From Microbacterium hydrocarbonoxydans (GTDB lineage: Bacteria; Actinomycetota; Actinomycetes; Actinomycetales; Microbacteriaceae): a stretch of DNA of 64,000 bases. Below, one piece after another: positions 33,823 to 44,205 of the stretch (the first letter of the stretch is position 1; each line of letters starts with the position of its first letter). The stretch lies in contig NZ_FNSQ01000005.1 of assembly GCF_900105205.1 (NCBI RefSeq), forward strand, positions 1,364,001 to 1,428,000, read 5' to 3'. A program made the translations under genes and the position numbers. The notes beneath the pieces are model-generated. The model was given only the letters and a program-made list of their open reading frames with translations, searched no databases and had not been told where the DNA came from.

Positions 33823-35099
33823 GAGGAATCCTTCGTGGTGCGCGGCACGAACCGGGGGATCCAGCGGATGAACCCGAGGGCGCCCACCAGGCCGACCACG
33901 CCCATCGTGGCCGCCGCGACCGGAAGGGAGGCGATCGCGATGATGCCGGAGACCAGCAGAGGAGCGACCGCGCCGCCGGCATCCGTCAGCGTGCGCCAGG
34001 AGCCGAGGAACGCCGCCGGCTCGCTCTTCGGGGCGACGTCGGCGCCGAGAGTGAGCAGGATGCCGCTCGACAACCCATTGCCGACGCCGAGCACCGCCGC
34101 GAACATGCCGAACCACAGCACGGCCGCATCGAGATCATGGGTGAACGACAGGGCGAGGAATCCCGCGCCCATCAGCACCATCGCGGGCATCGCCGCCCAC
34201 AGCCTGCCGAAGCGGTCCATCACCTGGCCGCTCGCGTAGAACAGGGCGAAGTCGATCGCACCCGAGATGCCGACGACGAGGGCGATCGTGGAGGCATCCA
34301 GGCCCAGCGACAGGCCCCACAGCGGAAGCACGACCTGACGCGCGGACCGGACGGCCGACAGCGATGCTGCCGCGAGCCCGAGGCGGCCGAGCACACTGCG
34401 CTGCTGCCACATCGTGCGGAAGATGCCGGTGCGCTCGACCGTCGGGATCGACCCGGTCACGACCTCACCCGAGTCGTCGGAGAGAGAGGCAGTGCGCACC
34501 GCGGTGGTCGGCGGGATCGTCTTCTCGGGATCCGGGCCGAGCAGCACCAGCAGCACCATCACGACGAGGCAGCCGAGGAAGAACCAGATCGCGGCGGACT
34601 CCGACCCGAACAGCTGCAGAAGTCCGGCCGCCACGAACGGGCCGATGAAGATGCCGAGACGGAAGCTGCCGCCGAGCAGCGAGAGCGCTCTGGCACGGAA
34701 CGCGATCGGCACCCGAGTGGTCATGAAGGCGTGGCGCGCGAGCCCGAAGGCGGCCGCGCAGAAGCCCAGCAGGAAGACCGACGCAGCGAGCACGGCCAAC
34801 GACGGGGCGAGCACCATCCCGACGCCGGCAGCGATCGCGATCACGCCGGCGATCACCATCGTGACCCGCTCGCCGATGCGGGCTACCGCCCAGCCCGCCG
34901 GCAGGTTGCCGCACAGCTGACCGACGACCAGTGCGGAGGCCACGAGCGCCGCGAATGCGACATCCGCGCCCATCGCCGACGCGATCACCGGGATCAGCGG
35001 GATGACGGCGCCCTCGCCGAGGGAGAAGAGGACCGTGGGGAGATACACCATCGGTCCGAATCGCCTCAGGACCGTGGATGCGCTGCTCACTCGTTTCAC
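33819..35099 (-). CDS. MFS transporter
   Basis: 426-residue major facilitator protein with about 12 membrane helices and a central cytosolic loop (about 200-240, hydrophilic). The family-typical [11 protein letters not shown] loop between helices 2 and 3 and [13 protein letters not shown] between helices 8 and 9 are visible. It is probably an exporter of the drug or metabolite type, and the substrate is unknown. GTG 35099 is chosen because GGGAG lies 4 nt before it; GTG 35090 is an alternative without a ribosome-binding site. Confidence 0.87.
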   Translation of the reverse strand: MKRVSSASTVLRRFGPMVYLPTVLFSLGEGAVIPLIPVIASAMGADVAFAALVASALVVGQLCGNLPAGWAVARIGERVTMVIAGVIAIAAGVGMVLAPSLAVLAASVFLLGFCAAAFGLARHAFMTTRVPIAFRARALSLLGGSFRLGIFIGPFVAAGLLQLFGSESAAIWFFLGCLVVMVLLVLLGPDPEKTIPPTTAVRTASLSDDSGEVVTGSIPTVERTGIFRTMWQQRSVLGRLGLAAASLSAVRSARQVVLPLWGLSLGLDASTIALVVGISGAIDFALFYASGQVMDRFGRLWAAMPAMVLMGAGFLALSFTHDLDAAVLWFGMFAAVLGVGNGLSSGILLTLGADVAPKSEPAAFLGSWRTLTDAGGAVAPLLVSGIIAIASLPVAAATMGVVGLVGALGFIRWIPRFVPRTTKDSS

Positions 35100-35144
35100 G
35101 CTACTCCCGTTCCCGGGCCGTCGCCGTCCGCGCAGGCGGCACGG

Positions 35145-35150
35145 TACGCT
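35145..35150 (+). promoter_or_regulatory. -10 element of prfB
   Basis: TACGCT, 9 nt before ATG 35160. GGAG follows immediately and could act as a short ribosome-binding site. Confidence 0.45.
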
Positions 35151-35159
35151 GGAGCCGAC

Positions 35160-36269
35160 ATGCTCGAACTCGATCTCTCCGCCGACATCCAGGCCCTGCG
35201 ACTCACCTACGGTGACATCCGCGAGGTGCTCGATGTCGAGACCATCCGCTCCGACATCGCCCGCCTCAGCGAGGAAGCCGGCGCGCCGGACCTCTGGGAC
35301 GACCCCGAACGCGCCCAGAAGGTGACCAGCGCGCTGAGCCACCGGCAGTCGGCGCTCGCCCGGGTCGAGGGGATCGGTCGTCGGCTCGACGACCTCGAGG
35401 TGCTCGTCGACCTCGCGAACGAGATGGGTGACGAGGACTCCGCCGTCGAGGCCCGCGCCGAGCTCAACGCGCTCACCGAGATCATCAACCAGCTCGAAGT
35501 GCAGACGCTGATGGACGGCGAGTACGACGAGCGGTCCGCGATCATCACCATCCGCTCCGGTGCCGGCGGCGACGACGCCACCGACTTCGCCGAGATGCTG
35601 ATGCGCATGTACCTGCGCTGGGCCGAGCGTCACAAGTACCCCGTGAAGGTGCTCGACACCTCCTACGCCGAGGGTGCGGGCATCAAGTCCGCGACCTTCG
35701 AGATCGACGCCCCCTATGCCTTCGGCACCGTGTCGGTCGAGGCCGGCACGCACCGTCTGGCCAGGATCAGCCCCTTCGGCTCGGCCGACAAGCGCCAGAC
35801 CTCGTTCGCCGCGGTCGAGGTCATCCCGCTCATGGAGGAGGCGACCGAGGTCGACATCCCCGAGAGCGACATCCGCGTCGACGTCTTCCGCTCGTCCGGC
35901 CCCGGTGGCCAGTCGGTCAACACCACCGACTCCGCCGTGCGCCTCACGCACCTTCCGACCGGCATCGTCGTGTCGATGCAGAACGAGAAGTCGCAGATCC
36001 AGAACCGTGCTGCCGCGATGCGCGTGCTGCAGACCCGCCTCCTGCTGCTGCAGAAGGAGGAGGAGGCTGCGAAGAAGAAGGAGCTCGCCGGGAACATCAC
36101 CGCGAGCTGGGGCGACCAGATGCGCTCGTACTTCCTCTACGGCCAGCAGCTCGTCAAGGACCTGCGCACCGGACACGAGTCCGGCAACCCGGCCGCCGTG
36201 TTCGACGGCGACCTCGACGGGTTCATCTCGGCCGGCATCCGCTGGCGCAAGCGCAAGGAAGAGGACTGA
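35160..36269 (+). CDS. prfB: Peptide chain release factor 2
   Basis: 369-residue class I release factor for UGA and UAA. The codon-recognition tripeptide SPF is at 204-206 and the GGQ motif ([10 protein letters not shown]) at 249-251. The reading frame is continuous: the programmed +1 frameshift near codon 25 found in many bacteria is absent. It is followed by a 13-bp direct repeat CTCAGCGCTCTGA (36271-36283 and 36285-36297). Confidence 0.96.
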   Translation: MLELDLSADIQALRLTYGDIREVLDVETIRSDIARLSEEAGAPDLWDDPERAQKVTSALSHRQSALARVEGIGRRLDDLEVLVDLANEMGDEDSAVEARAELNALTEIINQLEVQTLMDGEYDERSAIITIRSGAGGDDATDFAEMLMRMYLRWAERHKYPVKVLDTSYAEGAGIKSATFEIDAPYAFGTVSVEAGTHRLARISPFGSADKRQTSFAAVEVIPLMEEATEVDIPESDIRVDVFRSSGPGGQSVNTTDSAVRLTHLPTGIVVSMQNEKSQIQNRAAAMRVLQTRLLLLQKEEEAAKKKELAGNITASWGDQMRSYFLYGQQLVKDLRTGHESGNPAAVFDGDLDGFISAGIRWRKRKEED

Positions 36270-36270
36270 G

Positions 36271-36297
36271 CTCAGCGCTCTGACCTCAGCGCTCTGA
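36271..36297. repeat. Tandem 13-bp direct repeat after prfB
   Basis: Two copies of CTCAGCGCTCTGA separated by one base, starting 2 bp after the prfB stop. AGCGCT in each copy is self-complementary, so a hairpin between copies is possible. Confidence 0.6.
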
Positions 36298-36326
36298 GCG
36301 CGTTCCGAGTTCGCGCCTCGTTCAGC

Positions 36327-37373
36327 TCAGCGGGCGGCGCCCTCGAGCGTGCCGGTGATCTCCTCGTAGCTCACCGCGATGCACTGGATCGCCCGGTCGT
36401 TCCACCGATTCCACGAGGCCTCGGTCGGCACGAACCAGTAGTTGTCGAGCTCGGACTCCTCGTACGGCACCCCGATGAACGTCGCAAAGCCCGCGTCGCA
36501 CTTCTCCGTGGCGAGCCTCTGGAGTTCGTCGTCACCCGGGAAATCGCCGTCCGGCGCGTCGAAGATGAGGTAGACCTCGTCGGTGTGCGGCTGGTCGCAG
36601 GGCACGATCGGGAGCTCGTAGATCTCGTCATCCCACTCGATCAGCGGCAGGCAGTGCCCGACCTCGAGGTCGCCGATCGGCACCGTCTCGGTGCCTTCGG
36701 GAAGCCCGCCGTCCGCGCCCGGATCCTCGGACTCCTCGGCGGAGGCCGACGGCGACGGAGTGGGGGAGGCGAGCCCGGTCATGCCGAGCGAGAGCAGCCC
36801 GACGCCGATCGCGAGCACCGAGCCGACGACGCCGACCGCCAGACCCGTGATGCCCGGCCACTTCGTCCCCGGAAGGAAGAGCGAGACGAGCGAGGCGACG
36901 AAGCCCGCGCCCAGCAGCACCCAGCCGACGACGGAGATCACCGGGATGCACGACAGGATGACGCCGACGACGACCACCGCGAGTCCGATGATGCCGAGGA
37001 TCGACGCCCGGGTCTTCGGCTGCGCGGGAGTGAACTGACCAGGGTACGCGCCGGGCTGGCCCGACCATGGATACGGGTTCTGCGCGATCGCCGACGGGGC
37101 GTCAGCACGCGGATACGGGTCGGCGCCGGCATCCGCTGCCGGGCTCGGCGCCTGCCACACGTGCGGAGCGACGAAGGGCTGCTCGACCGGCGCGGAGGCG
37201 GCTGCGCCCTGTGCTGCCGAGGCCTGCACCGGCGCGGCAGAGGCCGGCACCGGTGCAGACTCGGCCTGCGGGGCGGGAGGGGCGGACTCGACGGTGTGCT
37301 GCGTCCACCCCGAGCCGTCCCACCAGCGTTGACGGCCCGAGCCGTCGTCGTACCACCCCGCCGGGGTCGTCAT
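36327..37373 (-). CDS. DUF2510 membrane protein with septum-formation-like domain
   Basis: 348 residues. The N-terminal DUF2510 motif is PAGWYDDGSGRQRWWDG. A Pro/Ala-rich cytosolic linker (about 30-145) precedes two closely spaced helices, and the extracellular C-terminus matches the septum-formation domain pattern (VGHCLPLIEW, VPCDQPHTDEVY, late QCIAV), with Cys residues likely forming disulfides. It follows the paralogue at 37396-38838 by 22 bp, so the two form an operon. A cell-envelope role is inferred. Confidence 0.8.
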   Translation of the reverse strand: MTTPAGWYDDGSGRQRWWDGSGWTQHTVESAPPAPQAESAPVPASAAPVQASAAQGAAASAPVEQPFVAPHVWQAPSPAADAGADPYPRADAPSAIAQNPYPWSGQPGAYPGQFTPAQPKTRASILGIIGLAVVVVGVILSCIPVISVVGWVLLGAGFVASLVSLFLPGTKWPGITGLAVGVVGSVLAIGVGLLSLGMTGLASPTPSPSASAEESEDPGADGGLPEGTETVPIGDLEVGHCLPLIEWDDEIYELPIVPCDQPHTDEVYLIFDAPDGDFPGDDELQRLATEKCDAGFATFIGVPYEESELDNYWFVPTEASWNRWNDRAIQCIAVSYEEITGTLEGAAR

Positions 37374-37395
37374 CGCTCCTGCCCGCTGTTCGGGA

Positions 37396-38838
37396 TCAGC
37401 CGGCGGACGGCGTGATCGAGATGCGCGCGACCTCTTCGAGGAGCTCGTCGGTGAAGATGATCTCGTACGACTCGCTCTGCGCGACATCGAACGTGATGGT
37501 GCCGGTGATGGTGTCGCCGGCCGCGAGCTCCTCGGCGACGATCCCGTCGACGTAGTAGTCGTAGGTGCCCTCTGCGCCCTCGGCGGTCTCGATCGAGAAG
37601 TAGAAGGGGTTCACGTAGCTCGTGCCGGAGATGCCCTCGAAGGTGACATCGAGGATGACGTAGCCGCCGTTGGTCGACTCGATGCTCGAGCCGTCGGTGG
37701 TCGCCCACTTCGCCGAGTTGATCGTGACCTCGCTCGTGCCCGAGAGCTGCTCGATCGTCACGGGAGCACCGAGCTCGCCTTCGACGACCTCAGGGGTGTC
37801 GGTGCCGTCTTCGGTGCCACTGGACGGGGAGTCCGTCGGCAGGTCGTCGACGGCGTCGGCGACGCTCGCGACCGCGAACACGATCGCGACGATGACCGCG
37901 ATGATCGTGCCAACGACGGACAGGATGAGCCCGGTGATGCCCGGCCACTTCTTGCCCTTCAGGAAGAGCGAGATCAGCGACACGATGAAGCCCGCGGCGA
38001 GCAGGATCCAGCCGAACACGAAGGTGACCGGGATGCAGGCGAGCAGCGTGCCGAGGGCGGCGAGACCGAGGCCGACGATGCCGACGATCGAGATGCCGGC
38101 CGGGGCTGCGGGTGCCGCAGCGCCGTAGGCGGGCGGGTAGCCGCCGGGCGCGCCGTAGTTCTGCCCGGCGGGAGCGTACGCCGCAGCGCCGGGGTAGCTG
38201 GGAGCGGCTGCCGGATATCCGGGAGCCGTCGGGTACGCCCCGGGCTGCGCGGGCGCTGCGCCAGGGTAGGAGGGAGCGGCGCCAGGGTAGGAGGGCGCTG
38301 CGGCGGGGTAAGAGGGGGCGGCATTCGCGTAGGGCGGCACGTCGCCGTCGAGCGGCGCCGTCGGACCGGTGCCTCCCGGGGCGACGAAGTCCTGCTGCGG
38401 GGCGGACTCGACGGCGGAGTCGGCAGGCGTGGCCGCCGGGGACTCTGAGGCCGCCCACGCGGGTGCGGCGTCGGGGGCTGCGACGTCTTCGGCGGGTGTC
38501 TGCGACGCGCTCTGCCCGACCGTGTCGTCTGCGGCATCCGTCGGTGCCGGGGTGTTCCAGGACTGGCTCTCCACCGCGGCCACGGACTGGATCGAATCGG
38601 CGGTCTCAGCCTCCGCGGCCGACCCCGTCGACGTCTCGGCCGATGCCCGGTCGTGGGTGGCATCCAGATCGTCCTCGGTGGAGGATGCTTCCGCAGCAGC
38701 ATCTGCGGCGGTCGCCTCGACGGCGGACTCTGCTGCCGGGGCCTCCGCGACGGGTGCGAAGTGCTCCGTCCACTGCGTGCCGTCCCACCAGCGCTGGCGC
38801 CCGGATCCGTCGTCGTACCAGCCTGCAGGCGTCGTCAT
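37396..38838 (-). CDS. DUF2510 membrane protein, long linker
   Basis: 480 residues. It has the same N-terminal PAGWYDDGSGRQRWWDG as its neighbour. A long low-complexity linker follows: acidic Ala/Glu/Thr to about 200, then Pro/Tyr repeats of the AAPSYPGA kind to about 280. Two membrane helices come next, then an extracellular C-terminal beta-rich domain (about 360-480) resembling DUF4352-type domains. GAGGGG precedes the ATG. The paired genes probably arose by duplication at the N-terminus with different outer domains. Confidence 0.78.
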   Translation of the reverse strand: MTTPAGWYDDGSGRQRWWDGTQWTEHFAPVAEAPAAESAVEATAADAAAEASSTEDDLDATHDRASAETSTGSAAEAETADSIQSVAAVESQSWNTPAPTDAADDTVGQSASQTPAEDVAAPDAAPAWAASESPAATPADSAVESAPQQDFVAPGGTGPTAPLDGDVPPYANAAPSYPAAAPSYPGAAPSYPGAAPAQPGAYPTAPGYPAAAPSYPGAAAYAPAGQNYGAPGGYPPAYGAAAPAAPAGISIVGIVGLGLAALGTLLACIPVTFVFGWILLAAGFIVSLISLFLKGKKWPGITGLILSVVGTIIAVIVAIVFAVASVADAVDDLPTDSPSSGTEDGTDTPEVVEGELGAPVTIEQLSGTSEVTINSAKWATTDGSSIESTNGGYVILDVTFEGISGTSYVNPFYFSIETAEGAEGTYDYYVDGIVAEELAAGDTITGTITFDVAQSESYEIIFTDELLEEVARISITPSAG

Positions 38839-38962
38839 GGTGTTCCCCTCGAAGTCGTGGTCCACGCAGACGGCATGGATCGGCATCTCCATGTATATCA
38901 GTGGAGGCAGACGCTCAGGGAGTGCCCGGGGTGTCGCTCGCGGGCACACGACACGGCGCGCT

Positions 38963-38968
38963 TAGGCT
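38963..38968 (+). promoter_or_regulatory. -10 element of ftsEX
   Basis: TAGGCT, 9 nt before ATG 38978; no clear ribosome-binding site. Confidence 0.5.
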
Positions 38969-38977
38969 CGAACAGCC

Positions 38978-40072
38978 ATGATTCGGTTCGAGAACGTCAC
39001 GAAACGCTACCGCGGGACCGCGAGGCCCGCGCTGTCCGGTGTCGACTTCGAAGTGCAGCGCGGGGAGTTCGTCTTCCTCGTCGGTGCCTCGGGGTCCGGC
39101 AAATCGTCCTGCCTGCGGCTCATCCTGAGGGAGGACGTGCCGACGACAGGTCGCGTCGCCGTGCTCGGACGTGATCTTCGCTCGCTCGCGAACCGCAAGG
39201 TGCCGTACTTCCGGCGCCACATCGGATCCGTCTTCCAGGACTTCCGCCTGCTCCCGTCGAAGACGGTCTACCAGAACGTGGCGTTCACGCTGCAGGTGAC
39301 CGGCTCCTCCCGCGGCTTCATCCAGCAGGCGGTGCCGGAGGCTCTCGCCCTCGTCGGACTCGACGGCAAGCAGAAGCGGATGCCGCACGAGCTCTCCGGT
39401 GGAGAGCAGCAGCGCGTCGCGATCGCCAGGGCGCTCGTCAACCGCCCCCAGGTGCTGCTCGCCGACGAGCCGACCGGAAACCTCGACCCCGCCACCTCGG
39501 TCGACATCATGCAGCTGCTCGCGCGCATTAACGCCGGAGGCACGACTGTGCTCATGGCCACTCACGAGGCGGCGTTCGTCGACCAGATGCAGCGTCGGGT
39601 CATCGAGCTCCGTGACGGCGAGATGGTGCGTGACGAGGTGCACGGCGGATACGGCGACACCTCCAACATCCCTCGACTCGTGCCGGAGGAGGTGCGAGGC
39701 GCGGCGGCCGCCGCAGCCCTCACCGCGGTCCAGGAGGTGCAGCGCCAGACCTCCGACCTCTCGATCGTCCGGGCGGCCCTCGCCGAGGAGCTGAGTGCCC
39801 AGCGCAAGGCCGCAGCGGCGTCGTCCGACGCCGTGCCGACGGCATCCGAGACTCCCGAGGCGCAGGCCGCACCGCTCGAGGAGCCGGTCGTCGAGCAGCC
39901 GGTCGTCGAGCAGGTCGCTGCGCGGATGCCCGGTGAGACGACCCCCGTCGCTCCCGCCGGTCCGCGCACGCACCCGATCGTGCTTCCCGAGGTCGACGTC
40001 GCCGAACTCGGGGTGGCCGATCGACTCGGCCTCTCTGATGACGGCGCAGAGGAAGTGGGCCCGACCTCATGA
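38978..40072 (+). CDS. ftsE: Cell division ATP-binding protein FtsE with long C-terminal extension
   Basis: 364 residues, against about 230 for typical FtsE. The ABC core has Walker [10 protein letters not shown] (36-44), signature LSGGEQQRV and Walker [14 protein letters not shown]. The last 130 residues are an acidic, Ala/Pro/Glu-rich extension with [12 protein letters not shown] repeats. FtsEX activates peptidoglycan hydrolases at the septum. The stop overlaps the ftsX start (ATGA). Confidence 0.93.
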   Translation: MIRFENVTKRYRGTARPALSGVDFEVQRGEFVFLVGASGSGKSSCLRLILREDVPTTGRVAVLGRDLRSLANRKVPYFRRHIGSVFQDFRLLPSKTVYQNVAFTLQVTGSSRGFIQQAVPEALALVGLDGKQKRMPHELSGGEQQRVAIARALVNRPQVLLADEPTGNLDPATSVDIMQLLARINAGGTTVLMATHEAAFVDQMQRRVIELRDGEMVRDEVHGGYGDTSNIPRLVPEEVRGAAAAAALTAVQEVQRQTSDLSIVRAALAEELSAQRKAAAASSDAVPTASETPEAQAAPLEEPVVEQPVVEQVAARMPGETTPVAPAGPRTHPIVLPEVDVAELGVADRLGLSDDGAEEVGPTS

Positions 40073-40983
40073 GAATCGGACTCATCCTCACCGAGGTCCT
40101 CGGCGGCCTGCGGCGCAACATCTCGATGGTGATCTCCGTCGTCCTGGTGACCTTCGTCTCGCTGACCTTCGTCGGCGCAGCCATCCTCATGCAGGCGCAG
40201 ATCGGCACGATGCGCGGTTACTGGACCGAGCGGGCGCAGGTCGCGGTCTACATGTGCTCGGACATCTCCGAGCAGGACACCTGTGTCGACGGCGGTGCCT
40301 CTGAGGACCAGGTGAATGCCGTCCGCGACCAGCTGGAGGGCGAGGCGCTCGCGCCGCTCATCAGCGAAGTCACCTTCGACTCGAAGGAAGACACCTACGC
40401 CAAGCTGGTCGACCAGCTGGGCGAGGACCAGGCCAGCGTGATCACGCCGGACCAGGCGTTCGAGGTGTTCTTCGTGACGATGAAGGACCCTGGGCAATCC
40501 CAGGTCATCGCGGAGGCGTTCAACGGCGTCGCCGGGGTCGAGCAGGTCCAGGACCAGCTGCAGTACCTCGAACCCCTCTTCTCGGCCCTCACCGTCGCGA
40601 CGTACATCGCCGTTGGGATCGCCGTGCTCATGCTCATCGCCGCCATCCTGCTGATCGGCACGACCATCCGGCTATCCGCGTATGCGCGGCGCAAGGAGAT
40701 CGGGATCATGCGTCTGGTCGGCGCCTCGAACCGCTTCATCCAAACGCCGTTCGTGCTGGAGGGCGTCTTCGCCGCATTCCTCGGGTCCGTCCTGGCGAGT
40801 GCCGCCGTGGTCGCAGGTGTGCACTTCGGTGTCGACGGCTACCTGCGAGGGCGCGTCCCGTTCATCACGACCTGGGTCTCGATGAGGGACGCCGCGATCG
40901 TGGTGCCGGTCCTGATCGGCATCGGCGTGGTGCTCGCCGCGCTCTCGGCAGGCTTCGCGATCCGTCGCTGGCTGCGCACGTGA
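40069..40983 (+). CDS. ftsX: Cell division protein FtsX
   Basis: 304-residue membrane partner of FtsE. A short cytosolic start ([14 protein letters not shown]) precedes helix 1. The extracellular domain (about 50-170) has two close cysteines ([12 protein letters not shown]) that could form a disulfide. Helices 2-4 carry the conserved cytosolic motif [14 protein letters not shown]. It is translationally coupled to ftsE. Confidence 0.95.
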   Translation: MRIGLILTEVLGGLRRNISMVISVVLVTFVSLTFVGAAILMQAQIGTMRGYWTERAQVAVYMCSDISEQDTCVDGGASEDQVNAVRDQLEGEALAPLISEVTFDSKEDTYAKLVDQLGEDQASVITPDQAFEVFFVTMKDPGQSQVIAEAFNGVAGVEQVQDQLQYLEPLFSALTVATYIAVGIAVLMLIAAILLIGTTIRLSAYARRKEIGIMRLVGASNRFIQTPFVLEGVFAAFLGSVLASAAVVAGVHFGVDGYLRGRVPFITTWVSMRDAAIVVPVLIGIGVVLAALSAGFAIRRWLRT

Positions 40984-41069
40984 GCCGCCCGTCGGTATAG
41001 ACTGACAGGCTGTCGTGCGCCCGCCACCGGGCTCTGGAGCCACTGCACGGCACGGATCAGGAGAGAATC

Positions 41070-41546
41070 ATGCCCAGGGAACGCGGGGAGAAGGTCATCG
41101 CGACCAATCGTCGCGCACGTCACGACTACAACATCGAGAAGTCGTACGAGGCGGGGATGGTGCTCACCGGCACCGAGGTGAAGTCGCTGCGCCAGGGGCG
41201 CGCGAATCTGAGCGACGGCTACGCGTTCGTCAAGGGCAACGAGGTGTTCCTCGACTCCGTGCACATCCCGGAGTACTCGCAGGGCCACTGGACCAACCAC
41301 TCGGCCAAGCGCGTCCGCAAGCTGCTGCTGCACCGCGAGGAGATCGCGAAGCTGCAGCATGCCGTCTCGGCCGGTGGCTACACGCTGATCCCGCTCAAGC
41401 TGTACTTCTCCGACGGTCGGGCCAAGGTCGAGATCGCTCTCGCCAAGGGCAAGCGCGAGTTCGACAAGCGCCAGACGCTGCGCGAGCGTCAGGACACCCG
41501 CGAGGCCGAGCGCGCGATGCGCCTGCGCAACCGCGTCGGCGAGTGA
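41070..41546 (+). CDS. smpB: SsrA-binding protein
   Basis: 158-residue partner of tmRNA in ribosome rescue. NRRARHDYNIEKSYEAG, GTEVKSLRQGRANLSDG and the basic C-terminal tail DKRQTLRERQDTREAERA are diagnostic. A TAGACT -10 (40998-41003) and AGGAGA just before the ATG define a leadered mRNA. No ssrA gene is seen downstream: the stop abuts the opposing peptidase stop (TGA|TCA). Confidence 0.96.
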   Translation: MPRERGEKVIATNRRARHDYNIEKSYEAGMVLTGTEVKSLRQGRANLSDGYAFVKGNEVFLDSVHIPEYSQGHWTNHSAKRVRKLLLHREEIAKLQHAVSAGGYTLIPLKLYFSDGRAKVEIALAKGKREFDKRQTLRERQDTREAERAMRLRNRVGE

Positions 41547-43412
41547 TCAGCTCTCGGTAGCGAACCCGAAGACGCGGCCGAGGAACGAGTACTCGCGCTC
41601 GAGCGCATCCACGATCGTCTCCTTCGCACGGAACCCGTGTCCCTCACCCGGGTAGAGGACGTACTCGTGATCGATCCCGCGCGCAGCCAGTGCGTCGCGG
41701 ATGGCCTCCGACTGCGACGGCGGCACCACCCGGTCATCCGCTCCCTGCATCAGCAGCACCGGCACATCGATCCGGTCCGCATGGGTCAGGGGAGAGCGGT
41801 CGACGTAGAGATCCTCGGCCTCCGGCAGCGGGCCGACGAGACCGTCGATGTAATGCGCCTCGAAGTCGGGGGAGTGCGCGGTCAGCATCCGCAGGTCGGC
41901 CACGCCGTAGCGGCTGATGCCCGCCGCGAACGTGCCGCCTCGGACGAGGGCGGACAGCACCGTCCAGCCGCCGGCAGATCCGCCGCGGATCGCGATGCGG
42001 TGAGGATCCGCGAGGCCGGCCTCGGCGAGGCCGCGGGCGGCGGCGATGACATCGTCGACGTCCACGACGCCCCATGCCCCGTCGAGGCGCTCACGATAGG
42101 CGCGTCCGTAGCCGGTGGAGCCGCCGTAGTTCACGTCGAGCACGCCGATGCCCCGGCTCGTCCAGAACGCGATGGCGGCCGATGCGGCTCCCGTGACGTG
42201 CGCGGTGGGACCGCCGTGCACCCACACGATGTAGGGCGCGAGCTCGCCCTCGGGTGCCGACGTCGTCGGGTTCGCCGGGGAGTACACGAAGGCGTGCACG
42301 TCGCCGTGCGCTCCCTTCACGACCAGTGAGGAGGCTGCGGGCATCCAGTCGGGGTCGACGGGCTCGGCACCGGTGATCGCCGTGACCTCACCCGAGTCCA
42401 CGTCGACGCACCACACGCCAGGCGATGTCGTCGAGCTGTTCCCGGAGAGCAGCACCCGGGTGCCTGAGACGTCGTCGACGCTGACATGTCCGTCGGCGGG
42501 GAGCTCGAGCACCCGGGCGGCACCGTCGTGATCGAGGAGGACGACCTCGTCGCGTCCTTCGGTCCGCACGGCGACGAGACGCCCGTCATCGAGCGGCCGG
42601 TACCAGCGGTTGCCCAGCACCCAGAGCCCGTATCCGGTGTCGGCGTCGACGTCGTCGTCACCCACGGGCTCCGCCGGCCCGAGCGCTCGGAGATTCTCGA
42701 TGCGCTGACGGTGCAGCGTCCAGCGACGGGAGGGATCGTCGGCGTAGACGAGTTCCGTGTCATCCAGCCATTCGGGCTGCAGAGCCGCGCGGGCGGGCAG
42801 CTCGACGGCGGTCGCACCGTCCGAGAGCTTGAGGGCGGCATGTTGCCACGGCATCCGCCGTCCCGACCACTCGACCCAGGCGATGCGGGTACCGTCGGGG
42901 GAGAGGGCGGGATGCGCGTAGAACGACTCGCCCTCGACGACCACGTGCAGTCGAGAGGCGTCGTCGTGCGCCGAACCGTCGGTGGGGATCTCGATGATCG
43001 CCCGGCGGTGAGGGTCCTGCGTCAGGTCTTCCCTGACGGCGAACAGGCGGCCCTGCTGCAACCGCAGGCCGCCGTGGGCGGGGCCCGCGGGGGTCAGCGG
43101 GGCCGGTGTGCCGCCCCGCGGCATCCGATGCACGCGCTGATCTGAAGCGGCCACGAAGTAGAGAGTGCCGTCGTCGTCGGCTGTCCATGCCCCGCCGCCG
43201 TACTCGTGCACCCGCGAGCGAGCGCTCCAGGGGGCGGGAAGGATGTCGGCCCCGGTCGAGCTGCGCACGGTCAGGCGCCCGCCCTCGGAGGGGACGGATT
43301 CGCCCCACCAGATCTCCTCGCCGACGAATAGGGCGCCGTCGATCCGTGGTGCGGCGGTGGCGACAGTGGCGGGGGAGAAGGGAGAGGGCCAGGTACCGAA
43401 CGGCGACGACAT
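41547..43412 (-). CDS. S9-family (prolyl oligopeptidase type) peptidase
   Basis: 621-residue serine peptidase of the dipeptidyl-peptidase/acylaminoacyl-peptidase group. The N-terminal two-thirds is a beta-propeller (repeated SPDGTRIAWVEW-type blades). The C-terminal alpha/beta-hydrolase has nucleophile motif GGSAGGW, acid GADDRVV and His in GEGHGF, an intact triad. There is no signal peptide, so it is cytosolic. It converges on smpB with no spacing and lies downstream of no operon partner. Confidence 0.92.
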   Translation of the reverse strand: MSSPFGTWPSPFSPATVATAAPRIDGALFVGEEIWWGESVPSEGGRLTVRSSTGADILPAPWSARSRVHEYGGGAWTADDDGTLYFVAASDQRVHRMPRGGTPAPLTPAGPAHGGLRLQQGRLFAVREDLTQDPHRRAIIEIPTDGSAHDDASRLHVVVEGESFYAHPALSPDGTRIAWVEWSGRRMPWQHAALKLSDGATAVELPARAALQPEWLDDTELVYADDPSRRWTLHRQRIENLRALGPAEPVGDDDVDADTGYGLWVLGNRWYRPLDDGRLVAVRTEGRDEVVLLDHDGAARVLELPADGHVSVDDVSGTRVLLSGNSSTTSPGVWCVDVDSGEVTAITGAEPVDPDWMPAASSLVVKGAHGDVHAFVYSPANPTTSAPEGELAPYIVWVHGGPTAHVTGAASAAIAFWTSRGIGVLDVNYGGSTGYGRAYRERLDGAWGVVDVDDVIAAARGLAEAGLADPHRIAIRGGSAGGWTVLSALVRGGTFAAGISRYGVADLRMLTAHSPDFEAHYIDGLVGPLPEAEDLYVDRSPLTHADRIDVPVLLMQGADDRVVPPSQSEAIRDALAARGIDHEYVLYPGEGHGFRAKETIVDALEREYSFLGRVFGFATES

Positions 43413-43418
43413 GCTCCG

Positions 43419-43424
43419 AGCCTA
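43419..43424 (-). promoter_or_regulatory. -10 element of the S9 peptidase gene (leaderless)
   Basis: TAGGCT on the minus strand, 6 nt before ATG 43412. Confidence 0.5.
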
Positions 43425-43480
43425 TGGTGCCGACCGACGGCCCGCATCGGGCGGAGTGCGGACGACGGTGCCGCGCATGA

Positions 43481-43512
43481 CGAAGGCTCCTCCTGTGCAG
43501 GAGGAGCCTTCG
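43481..43512 (-). terminator. Hairpin terminator after lexA
   Basis: Perfect 15-bp complementary arms CGAAGGCTCCTCCTG (43481-43495) and 43498-43512, ending 6 bp beyond the lexA stop. Confidence 0.88.
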
Positions 43513-43518
43513 CGGGAG

Positions 43519-44205
43519 TCAGACGGCGCGCAGCACGGCCACGATCTTGCCGAGGATGACGGCTTCGTCACCCAGGATCGGCTCGAACGCGGAGTTGCGC
43601 GGCAGCAGCCACGTGTGGCCGTCACGGCGACGCAGCACCTTGACCGTGGCCTCGCCGTCGAGCATGGCCGCGACGATCTCGCCGTTCTCCGCGCTGTTCT
43701 GCGACCGGACGACGACCCAGTCGCCGTCGCAGATCGCCGCGTCGATCATCGACTCGCCCGAGACGTTGAGCATGAAGAGGTCGCCCTTGCCGACGAGCTG
43801 CCGGGGAAGGGGGAAGATCTCCTCGACCTGCTGATCGGCGGTGATCGGAACCCCGGCGGCGATACGCCCGACCAGGGGGACGAGTGCGGCGTCGCCGACA
43901 GGCGTCGCGACATCGGCGGGGTTCTCGCCGCTCGTACCGGGCAGGTCGATGAGCACCTCCATGGCACGCGTCTTGCCCGGATCGCGCCGCAGGTAGCCGC
44001 TGAGCTCGAGCTGACCGAGCTGATGGGTGACGCTCGACAGCGACTTCAGGCCGACGGCGTCGCCGATCTCGCGCATGCTGGGCGGGTAGCCGTGCCGGCT
44101 GATCGAGGTCTGGATGACCTCGAGGATCGCCATCTGCTTGGGACTCAGGCTCTTCCGGCGACGCGTTCGCGGGACGTCGGACTCGGGTGCGGAGTTCTCG
44201 CTCAT
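43519..44205 (-). CDS. lexA: SOS repressor LexA
   Basis: 228-residue repressor of DNA-damage genes. The N-terminal winged helix (about 20-85) contains [15 protein letters not shown]. Autocleavage should occur between A117 and G118 (IAAGVP), using Ser152 (GESM) and Lys189 (ATVKV) of the peptidase S24 domain. GAGGAG precedes the ATG by 4 nt. It is divergent from the LysM gene, an arrangement seen in other Gram-positive SOS loci (yneA, divS). Confidence 0.97.
   Translation of the reverse strand: MSENSAPESDVPRTRRRKSLSPKQMAILEVIQTSISRHGYPPSMREIGDAVGLKSLSSVTHQLGQLELSGYLRRDPGKTRAMEVLIDLPGTSGENPADVATPVGDAALVPLVGRIAAGVPITADQQVEEIFPLPRQLVGKGDLFMLNVSGESMIDAAICDGDWVVVRSQNSAENGEIVAAMLDGEATVKVLRRRDGHTWLLPRNSAFEPILGDEAVILGKIVAVLRAV

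Noticed and set aside
35160..36269. Programmed frameshift in prfB
   Set aside because: The frame is continuous from ATG 35160, and there is no in-frame UGA or CUU-UGA slippery site near codon 25.
41547..41900. tmRNA gene (ssrA) after smpB
   Set aside because: The smpB stop directly abuts the opposing peptidase coding sequence. No tRNA-like ends or tag frame were seen.
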